Shown here piece by piece: positions 1-6,139 of a stretch of DNA of 11,451 bases. Source of the stretch: Bacilli bacterium (GTDB lineage Bacteria > Bacillota_I > Bacilli_A > RF39 > UBA660); the NCBI GenBank assembly GCA_022791215.1, contig JAAVYQ010000062.1:1-11451 (forward strand), read 5' to 3'. The notes beneath the pieces were generated by a model. That model was given only the letters and a program-made list of their open reading frames with translations. It was not told the origin of the DNA and did not search any database. The position numbers were made by a program, and so were the translations under genes. Position 1 is the first letter of the stretch; every line of letters begins with the position of its first letter.

Positions 1-2
1 CA

Positions 3-626
3 GTACAAGTAATTCCTCATATTACAAATGAAATAAAAGAAAAATATGAAGAAAATCAAAAAGAGAAAATAAGAGAAGTATATCCTAAAAAAGAAGTAGA
101 AAAAGAAGAAATAAAAAACAATTTAGGAAAATATGACTATGGACCATGTAACAAACTATACAAAAAAGAAATAATAACAAAAAACAAAATCGAATATCCT
201 ACAAACTTAAAATACGAAGATGTACCATTTGTACTAGGATACATAGTATCAAGCGAAAAAATAACAAAAATACCTGAAGCGTTGTACAACTATCACATAC
301 ACAAAAACAGTGAACAAACAACAGTAGACGAAAGAATAACAGACATATTTGAAATACTTGAATTACTTAAAAGTCAAGTGAACATACTACAACTAGAAGA
401 ACTATACATAAAAACATTAACAACATATTCACTAAAAACAAGAAAACTAAAGAGTAAAACAAAAAGAAAAGAATTTATAGATAAAGCTTACGACATACTA
501 GATGAGACCTACAGTAATTGGCGCAACTCTAACTATATAAAAAGCAAAACATTCTTAAAAAGAATAATAATAAAAAATCGAAAAATATTAAAAATATATA
601 CGAGCCTATACTCTAAAATTTTCTAA
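3..626 (+). CDS. Glycosyltransferase family 2, C-terminal part (5' end outside window)
   Basis: The reading frame is open from the left edge, and 207 residues are visible before TAA. The fragment carries the second half of a GT-A/GT2 sugar transferase: a GPCNKLYKK stretch (fragment residues 47-55) and a YEDVPF stretch (71-76), in which the Glu-Asp pair is the usual catalytic-base region. These are followed by a PEALYNYHIH..S segment (91-103). This NKLYKK...YED...LYxY order is typical of capsule and wall-polysaccharide GT2 enzymes. The nucleotide-binding N-terminus with the DxD motif lies outside the window. An internal TTG at 282 is not the real start, because the conserved family residues lie upstream of it in the same frame. 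The C-terminus (about residues 165-207) is rich in Lys, Arg and Ile, suggesting membrane association. The sugar donor and acceptor cannot be read. No terminator follows, and a promoter for the next gene begins just past the stop. Confidence 0.85.
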   Translation, partial: VQVIPHITNEIKEKYEENQKEKIREVYPKKEVEKEEIKNNLGKYDYGPCNKLYKKEIITKNKIEYPTNLKYEDVPFVLGYIVSSEKITKIPEALYNYHIHKNSEQTTVDERITDIFEILELLKSQVNILQLEELYIKTLTTYSLKTRKLKSKTKRKEFIDKAYDILDETYSNWRNSNYIKSKTFLKRIIIKNRKILKIYTSLYSKIF

Positions 627-629
627 ATA

Positions 630-658
630 TTGAAATAAATAAAAAAACAAGATATAAT
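630..658 (+). promoter_or_regulatory. Sigma-A-type promoter for the ABC transporter operon
   Basis: TTGAAA at 630-635 and a perfect TATAAT at 653-658 are separated by exactly 17 bp, in the 51-bp gap after the upstream glycosyltransferase stop. Transcription would begin near 665, which would place the Shine-Dalgarno (AAAGGAG, 665-671) at the very 5' end of the message and leave a leader of only about 13 nt before the ATG at 678. The boxes are seen directly. Activity is inferred, and AT-rich sequence produces such matches by chance more often than usual. Confidence 0.6.
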
Positions 659-677
659 TCTAATAAAGGAGAACCAA

Positions 678-1484
678 ATGATAAAAAGAATGCTAACCAA
701 CTTCAAAAAATATTCATTTTTAATGAGTCAATTAATATCAAGAGACTTCAAAGTAAAATATAAACGTTCTGTATTAGGAATACTGTGGAGTTTGCTAAAT
801 CCATTATTAACAATGACAGTCATGACCATAGTGTTTTCACAAATGTTCAAATTTCAAGTAGAAGGAGTAAACTACATAGTATACCTGATGACAGGAATAA
901 TAATGTTCAACTACTTTAATGGAGCCTCTAGTGCAGCAATGACGTCAGTTGTGGAAAACTTCTCACTTATTAACAAAGTTTACATACCAAAATACATATT
1001 TCCAATATCAAAATGCTTATTTGTAGGAATAGACTTTTTATTAACCCTAATACCATGGCTCATAATAATATTATTAACATACTTCGGGTTAGGAGACCAC
1101 ATTTGCCAAATAAACATTAACTATATATTATTGCCATACATATTCCTATGTTTATTCCTATTCGCGGCTGGAATGGGATTATTACTATCGTGCATATCAG
1201 TATTCCTAAGAGACATATTCCATATATATGGAATAATAATAACACTATGGAATTATTTAACACCAGTATTTTATAGTATAGAAATACTACCTGACTTTTT
1301 ACAAAAACTAATGAAATTCAATCCACTATACCAATTCATCAACTGTGCAAGATCGATAGTACTATACGGGCAAGCGCCTAACCTAACTCACTTAGTAATA
1401 ATAGGTATAATGGGATTTGGGATGTTCACAATAGGTGGTTTAGTATTTAAGAGCAAACAAGACAAATTTATATACTACATATAA
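678..1484 (+). CDS. wzm: Polysaccharide ABC transporter permease, Wzm/TagG type
   Basis: A 268-residue ABC-2 type membrane subunit that forms the channel exporting undecaprenyl-linked polysaccharide (O-antigen-like or teichoic-acid-like) across the cytoplasmic membrane, paired with the ATPase encoded next. The family signature is clear: an N-terminal amphipathic stretch with RDFKVKYKRSVLGILWSLL (22-40) just before the first helix, VFLRDI (175-180) in the coupling region, a PVFY motif (196-199), and NPLYQFINCAR (215-225). About six hydrophobic segments are visible (roughly 36-56, 67-82, 114-138, 150-175, 184-202, 238-256). Length matches the family (about 260-280). The ATG at 678 is fixed by AAAGGAG at 665-671. 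The ATPase starts 10 bp downstream. The family is firm; the exported polymer is not determined by the sequence. Confidence 0.93.
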   Translation: MIKRMLTNFKKYSFLMSQLISRDFKVKYKRSVLGILWSLLNPLLTMTVMTIVFSQMFKFQVEGVNYIVYLMTGIIMFNYFNGASSAAMTSVVENFSLINKVYIPKYIFPISKCLFVGIDFLLTLIPWLIIILLTYFGLGDHICQININYILLPYIFLCLFLFAAGMGLLLSCISVFLRDIFHIYGIIITLWNYLTPVFYSIEILPDFLQKLMKFNPLYQFINCARSIVLYGQAPNLTHLVIIGIMGFGMFTIGGLVFKSKQDKFIYYI

Positions 1485-1494
1485 AGGAGGCAAA

Positions 1495-2229
1495 ATGATA
1501 AAAATAGACAAAGTATCAATGAAATTTAATCTAGGAATAGAAAAAGACTCATCCCTAAAGCAATTTTTTGTAGACACATTTTCAGGAAAAAAGAAAAAAA
1601 AGCAAGAAGAATTTTGGGCATTAAAAGATGTGAGTTTCAATGTTGAAAAAGGTGAAGTAGTAGGACTAATTGGAAGCAATGGAGCAGGAAAATCAACACT
1701 ATTAAAAGTAGTAAGTGGAGTAATGAAACCAACAAAAGGACAAGTAGAAGTAAAAGGAATAATATCACCAATGATAGAATTAGGCGCAGGATTTGATGCC
1801 AACCTAACAGCAAGAGAAAACATATACCTAAATGGCTCAATACTAGGATACTCAAAAAAATTCTTAGACGAAAAATTTAATGAAATAGTAGAATTCTCAG
1901 AACTAAGAGATTTTTTAGACGTGCCAGTAAAAAACTTCTCATCAGGAATGACAGCGAAATTAGCATTTTCTATCGCGACGATAGTAAACCCTGAAATACT
2001 AATAGTAGATGAAATACTATCAGTTGGAGATATAAAATTTCAAGAAAAAAGTAAAAACAAAATGATGGAAATGATAAAAGGTGGAACAACAGTATTATAT
2101 GTATCACACTCATTAGAATCAATACAAGACTTATGTACAAAAGTAATATGGTTAAAACATGGCCAAATAGTGAAAATAGGAAATCCAAAAGAAACATGTG
2201 AAGAATATTATAAAGAGCAAATGGAATAA
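1495..2229 (+). CDS. wzt: Polysaccharide ABC transporter ATP-binding protein, Wzt/TagH type
   Basis: A 244-residue ATPase that powers polysaccharide export with the preceding permease. It shows Walker A GSNGAGKST (60-68), the subfamily-typical ABC signature FSSGM (148-152), Walker B ILIVDE (168-173) and the switch His in YVSHS (His205). The SPMIELGAGFDANLTARENIYLNG region (91-114) is characteristic of Wzt/TagH/RfbB ATPases. The protein stops just after the nucleotide-binding domain. It lacks the C-terminal carbohydrate-binding domain of O-antigen Wzt (for example O8/O9a type) and the long extracytoplasmic extension of Bacillus TagH. A lysine-rich insert (GKKKKK, 31-36), encoded in part by an 8-A run, sits before the WALKDVSF strand, where this subfamily commonly has a variable segment. 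The Shine-Dalgarno AAAGGAGG (1483-1490) overlaps the permease stop codon, so translation of the two is probably coupled. Confidence 0.94.
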   Translation: MIKIDKVSMKFNLGIEKDSSLKQFFVDTFSGKKKKKQEEFWALKDVSFNVEKGEVVGLIGSNGAGKSTLLKVVSGVMKPTKGQVEVKGIISPMIELGAGFDANLTARENIYLNGSILGYSKKFLDEKFNEIVEFSELRDFLDVPVKNFSSGMTAKLAFSIATIVNPEILIVDEILSVGDIKFQEKSKNKMMEMIKGGTTVLYVSHSLESIQDLCTKVIWLKHGQIVKIGNPKETCEEYYKEQME

Positions 2230-2252
2230 ATTTAAAATTTGATGGAGGTAAA

Positions 2253-3482
2253 ATGAACAAGAAAAAAAACATACTAATGTGTTTAGAACAACTAAACATT
2301 GGAGGAGTAGAAACAGCAGTAATGACATATTGCTTTGGCTATATGGAAAAAGGGCATAAAGTATATATCGCTGCAAAAAATGGAATATTTACACCTAAAC
2401 TAGAAAAAAACAACATAAAAATATTAGAAATAGAATACGAATTAATTAATCATTTTCCATTAGAAAAAAAAGACAAAATGATTGAATTTTGCAAAAACAA
2501 TAACATAACAGAAATACACATCCATCAATACCCATGCGCATTATACTGGCTCCCAATATGTTTAGAATTCCAAATACCATATATTGCTTACATACATTCT
2601 ATAGTACCCGGAACTCCAAAATGGTTTATGGAGACGTATCCAGTTTATAACATTGCACTTCCATTATTTTTCAACAATGCATCAAAAATTATTTGCATAG
2701 CTGAAAGTACACAAAACGAAATAAACGAATTATTTCATATAAAGCAAGAAAAATTTAAAATTGTATCAAACTTATTAAACATAAGCGAATTAAGTAACAA
2801 TCCTTTACCAGAAAATATTACAACTTTTGGAATAATGTCTCGATTATCCAAAGAAAAAATGAAATCAATACAAAAAGCAATTGAATTTTTCCTAGAATAT
2901 AACAAAATTCAACAAGACTCTAAATTATTAATCGCAGGAGATGGACCAGAAAAAAAAGAAATAAATAACCTAATAAAAGGAAATAAAAACATTAAAATGA
3001 TAGGAGTCATAACAAATCCATTAGACTTAATGACAAAAATAGATGTATTTATGGGAGTAGACAGATGTATATTAGAAGCGATAGCAAGCAAAAGAATAGC
3101 AATAGTAAGTGGCTACAACGAAACAGTTAATATAGTAAATAAAGAGAACATAGAAAAATTAAGAAAAGAAAATTTTTCAGGAAAAAATCTTGAAAAATCC
3201 AATATTACACCTGAAATATTAAATAAATACGAAAAAGAAGAAATACATAAAATAATAGAAGAAAACTTTGAAAATATTGATAAAAAGAATAATGTTACAA
3301 ATAATTTATATATAGAAGAATTAGAAAAAACGAATTACATTGATACAAATTTTTTTACTACCATAAACAAATTTATTGAAGGAAATGTAGATACAAATGA
3401 TGCAAGAGAAGAATTACAAAAAATCTATAATAGTAAAAGATGGAAAATAATAAATAAACTAGCGAAAATAATCAAAAAATAA
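2253..3482 (+). CDS. Glycosyltransferase family 4 (GT-B fold) with basic C-terminal tail
   Basis: A 409-residue retaining-type sugar transferase expected to act at the cytoplasmic membrane face. The N-terminal half has the donor/acceptor loop LNIGGVE (14-20), typical of GT4 enzymes. The C-terminal Rossmann domain has SRLSKEK (196-202), LIAGDGPEKK (226-235) and a GVDRCILEAIASKR segment (268-281). In that segment only the second Glu (E275) of the usual EX7E nucleotide-sugar motif is present; the first is replaced by Met/Gly. A GxGR...LEA-type variant is known in some GT4 relatives, so the enzyme may still be active. Residues 300-409 form a long, polar extension ending in EELQKIYNSKRWKIINKLAKIIKK-like basic amphipathic sequence, a tail type seen at the end of many surface-glycan transferases. 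The start is set by GGAGGT at 2244-2249. Substrate unknown. Confidence 0.86.
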   Translation: MNKKKNILMCLEQLNIGGVETAVMTYCFGYMEKGHKVYIAAKNGIFTPKLEKNNIKILEIEYELINHFPLEKKDKMIEFCKNNNITEIHIHQYPCALYWLPICLEFQIPYIAYIHSIVPGTPKWFMETYPVYNIALPLFFNNASKIICIAESTQNEINELFHIKQEKFKIVSNLLNISELSNNPLPENITTFGIMSRLSKEKMKSIQKAIEFFLEYNKIQQDSKLLIAGDGPEKKEINNLIKGNKNIKMIGVITNPLDLMTKIDVFMGVDRCILEAIASKRIAIVSGYNETVNIVNKENIEKLRKENFSGKNLEKSNITPEILNKYEKEEIHKIIEENFENIDKKNNVTNNLYIEELEKTNYIDTNFFTTINKFIEGNVDTNDAREELQKIYNSKRWKIINKLAKIIKK

Positions 3483-3495
3483 AGAAGGAGAAAAA

Positions 3496-5835
3496 ATGAT
3501 TAACTATAAACTGATACCTGGAAGAAAGATAAAAGAGAGATTGGAATTAGAAAAAGAACAAAAAGCAACAATATCAATAATAACCCCATTTTATAACGGA
3601 GGAAAAACACTAGAAGAAACAGCCAACACTGTGTTTAGTCAAACATATCCATTTTTTGAATGGATAATAGTTGACGACGGGTCAAAAGACGAAGAATCTC
3701 TAAAAAAATTAGATGAAATATCCAAAAAAGATAAACGAATAAAAGTATATCATAAAAAAAATGGTGGACCATCATTAGCAAGAGACTTTGGAATAAGCAA
3801 ATGTACTAAAGAAAGCAAATATGTCTTTTTCCTAGATTGTGATGACATGATAGAAAACAATATGCTAGAGTGCATGTATTGGACGTTAGAAACACATCCA
3901 AAAGCTAGTTTTACATATACAGCAATGACAAACTTTGGAGACAGCGAATTTATATGGGAAAAATACTTAACAATAGAAACAGAAAAAAAAGATAACATAA
4001 TAAACATAAGTACAATGGTAAAAAAAGAGGACTTACTAGAAGTAGGTTGCTTTGGACTTGTAGAAAAGTCAGTTTATGAAGACTGGAATTTATGGTTAAA
4101 ATTACTAGCCGCAGGAAAAATTCCTATAAGAATAAATGCACCATTATTTTGGTATAGAAAAAACAATTCTAGTGAAGTAACAAGAGCGAATAATAATCGC
4201 CAAAGAGCAATGGAAATAATAAATAAAACTGCGGAAACAATAAAAAAAGAACCAGAGATAATACAATTTCCAAGATACAGTGAAATAAATTACTTAGAAA
4301 ATGAAAATATAACAATGACATTACCGAAATATAAAAAAGGAAAGAAAAAAAACATTTTATTCATGTTCCCATGGATGACAATAGGAGGAGCAGACTTATT
4401 TAATCTAGAACTAATAAAAAGATTAAACAAAGAAAAATATTACACTATAACATTAACATCAATACCATTTGAAAATCCTTTAAGACAAGAATTCTATGAA
4501 ACTTCAAACGAAAGTTATGACATGTCAACATTTCTAGAAAGAAAAGATTACATAAAATTTGTAGACTATCTAATTGACTCAAGAAAAATAGATATAGTAT
4601 TTGTAAGCAACAGTGCATATGGTTATGCGATGCTACCATATATACGAGCAAAACATAAAAATGTAGTAATAATAGATTATGTGCATTCAATGGACTATAA
4701 ATTTTCAGATGACGGATTTGTTAGATACTCAAAAGATTTTGACTCATGTATAGATAAAACATTTACATGCAATAACTACACTACCAATCAATTAAAAAAT
4801 AATTTTGAAAAAGAAAATACTGAAACAATATACATTGGTACCGACGCTAAAAGATTTGATCCAAGTAAATTTAACAAAAATGAACTAAAAGAAAAATATA
4901 AAATACCAAAAGACAAAACAATAATAACATTTATAGCGAGATTAAATGAAGAAAAAAGACCTGAACTATTTTTAGACATAGCCAAAGAATTATTAAAAGA
5001 AAATAAAAATTTACATTTTGTAATTGCAGGAGACGGATTATTATACAAAAAAGTAAAAAATAAAATAGCAAAAAATAAAATAACAAATAGCGTTAGTTTA
5101 TTAGGGATAATAAATAGTGATAAAGTCGAAGAAATATATGCGATAAGTGATATAACAGTAAATTGTTCTTCGTTAGAAGGGTTAGCATTATCATCATATG
5201 AATCACTATCAATGAAAGTACCAGTAGTTTCATCAGATGTAGGAGGACAAAAAGAATTAATAGATGATAAAGTTGGAAGAATAGTTAAATTTAAAAATAA
5301 TCCAAAAGAAGAAATAAAAGACTATGTAGCAAAAATAAAAGAAGTAATAGCAAACATAGAAGAATTAAAAGAGAATACTAGAATTAAAATTGAGAAAAGT
5401 TTTACATTAAACAAAATGGTAGAAAAATTTGAAGAAAAATTTGAAAAACTAAAACCAAAAGGAACTGAAATAGACGAAGAACTAGCATTAAACATTTATA
5501 ATACATATTTAGATAAACTTTCAAAAGACTACAAATGGTTTTGCAAAGAATATAATTCCAAATACGATATAGAATATCAAGAAAATAGTAAAAGCAACAC
5601 ATTCAAAGCAAAATTAAAAAGCAAAATTAAAAATATATCATACAAATTTGGAATAAAAAAAGAAATGACAATTATTGTAGAATTTTTAAGAAACATAATA
5701 GTAATAATAAGAGACATAAAAGAAATAATTTTTCACATATACTGTTTAATCAAAAATTTCCTAAAGTCTATACTAGCAGGAATTAAAATAATACTAATAC
5801 TAGTGAAAAAAATAATAAAGAAAATCGTAAAATAA
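3496..5835 (+). CDS. Two-domain glycosyltransferase, GT2-GT4 fusion with membrane-binding tail
   Basis: A 779-residue bifunctional enzyme. Residues about 24-235 form a GT2 (GT-A, usually inverting) domain: TISIITPFYNGG (25-36), VDDGS (59-63), a DCDD nucleotide-metal motif (114-117) and the catalytic-region YEDWNLWLKL (194-203). Residues about 285-650 form a GT4 (GT-B, retaining) domain: TIGGADLF (295-302), FIARLNEEKRPE (479-490), AGDG (511-514) and an intact EX7E motif (E561 and E569). Residues about 655-779 carry a variable linker and then a basic, Ile/Lys-rich stretch (723-779) with at least two hydrophobic or amphipathic helices, probably a membrane anchor. Both catalytic cores look complete, so the protein may add two different linkages in succession, as chain-extending enzymes of ABC-exported polysaccharides often do. 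AAGGAG at 3485-3490 supports the ATG, 13 bp after the preceding stop. It is the last gene before the terminator. Confidence 0.88.
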   Translation: MINYKLIPGRKIKERLELEKEQKATISIITPFYNGGKTLEETANTVFSQTYPFFEWIIVDDGSKDEESLKKLDEISKKDKRIKVYHKKNGGPSLARDFGISKCTKESKYVFFLDCDDMIENNMLECMYWTLETHPKASFTYTAMTNFGDSEFIWEKYLTIETEKKDNIINISTMVKKEDLLEVGCFGLVEKSVYEDWNLWLKLLAAGKIPIRINAPLFWYRKNNSSEVTRANNNRQRAMEIINKTAETIKKEPEIIQFPRYSEINYLENENITMTLPKYKKGKKKNILFMFPWMTIGGADLFNLELIKRLNKEKYYTITLTSIPFENPLRQEFYETSNESYDMSTFLERKDYIKFVDYLIDSRKIDIVFVSNSAYGYAMLPYIRAKHKNVVIIDYVHSMDYKFSDDGFVRYSKDFDSCIDKTFTCNNYTTNQLKNNFEKENTETIYIGTDAKRFDPSKFNKNELKEKYKIPKDKTIITFIARLNEEKRPELFLDIAKELLKENKNLHFVIAGDGLLYKKVKNKIAKNKITNSVSLLGIINSDKVEEIYAISDITVNCSSLEGLALSSYESLSMKVPVVSSDVGGQKELIDDKVGRIVKFKNNPKEEIKDYVAKIKEVIANIEELKENTRIKIEKSFTLNKMVEKFEEKFEKLKPKGTEIDEELALNIYNTYLDKLSKDYKWFCKEYNSKYDIEYQENSKSNTFKAKLKSKIKNISYKFGIKKEMTIIVEFLRNIIVIIRDIKEIIFHIYCLIKNFLKSILAGIKIILILVKKIIKKIVK

Positions 5836-5842
5836 AAGCAAT

Positions 5843-5889
5843 AAAAACTGTAGTCCTAAAAAAGACATAAGGGATAAGACAGTTTTTTT
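5843..5889 (+). terminator. Intrinsic (Rho-independent) terminator of the transporter/glycosyltransferase operon
   Basis: AAAAACTGT (5843-5851) pairs perfectly with ACAGTTTTT (5879-5887), and the right arm runs into a seven-T tract ending at 5889. Inside the loop, TCCT (5854-5857) can pair with AGGG (5870-5873) using one G-T wobble, extending the structure. It begins 8 bp after the stop of the GT2-GT4 fusion gene. The A tract before the left arm could let it work weakly in the other direction, but there is no convergent gene. Confidence 0.82.
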
Positions 5890-6014
5890 ATAATATTCAA
5901 AAAAAGCAAATCAAAACAAAAAATAGAATAAAGAACTAATTACTGTAAAACTAAAATTTAATCAAAGAAGCACTTCATTTTACCAAATAATAAATTTTAA
6001 GTTATTTGAAATAT

Positions 6015-6043
6015 TTGCACATTAATAAAAATTAATATATAAT
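6015..6043 (+). promoter_or_regulatory. Sigma-A-type promoter for the membrane glycosylation genes
   Basis: TTGCAC (6015-6020) and a perfect TATAAT (6038-6043) are separated by 17 bp. Transcription would begin around 6050, giving a leader of roughly 48 nt before the ATG at 6098. The position just after a terminator and just before a new run of genes supports the call. Confidence 0.65.
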
Positions 6044-6058
6044 AAAAATAGAAAAAGT

Positions 6059-6139
6059 AAAAAACTCTATGAAAAGAGTTAGGTTTGAGGAGAAAAAATG
6101 AAAAATCGAGAAGAAATAATGGAAAAAAACTCTATGAAA
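6059..6139 (+). repeat. 16-bp direct repeat pair flanking the start of the membrane protein gene
   Basis: The sequence AAAAAACTCTATGAAA occurs at 6059-6074 (leader) and again at 6124-6139 (codons 9-14 of the gene), 65 bp apart. Neither flank is similar beyond the repeat except for the adjoining A tract. Because the spacing is not a multiple of three, recombination between copies would remove the start codon. Chance is possible given the A-rich composition, but the CTCTATG core is not simple sequence. Confidence 0.5.
6063..6080 (+). promoter_or_regulatory. Leader hairpin upstream of the first membrane protein gene
   Basis: AACTCT (6063-6068) and AGAGTT (6075-6080) form a perfect 6-bp stem with the loop ATGAAA. 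It lies in the predicted 5' leader, ending 6 nt before the GAGGAG ribosome binding site (6087-6092). No U tract follows, so it is not a terminator. The hairpin is seen in the sequence; any regulatory or mRNA-stabilising role is a guess. Confidence 0.4.

Larger units (their letters stand above)
5836..6097 (+). other. Intergenic region between the two transcription units
   Basis: This 262-bp, extremely AT-rich, gene-free stretch holds an intrinsic terminator at its left end, an all-AT inverted repeat (TAAAATTTA 5952-5960 and TAAATTTTA 5991-5999) in the middle, and a promoter with a hairpin-bearing leader at its right end. No tRNA, riboswitch consensus or substantial open frame was recognised between them. 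Confidence 0.7.

Noticed and set aside
282..626. A separate 114-residue gene starting at TTG 282
   Set aside because: The same frame is open to the left edge and holds conserved GT2 residues upstream of 282, so this is the end of a larger gene.
1587..1601. Runs of up to eight A (for example 1594-1601, 2262-2269, 2950-2957, 3983-3990, 9101-9108) as phase-variation switches
   Set aside because: All lie in intact frames, runs of this length recur throughout the A-rich coding strand, and nothing singles one out as a contingency tract.
1440..1823. Minus-strand open frames opposite the transporter genes and elsewhere
   Set aside because: They mirror strongly supported + strand genes, have no ribosome binding sites, and give Leu/Phe-rich low-complexity products expected from the antisense of A-rich coding DNA.
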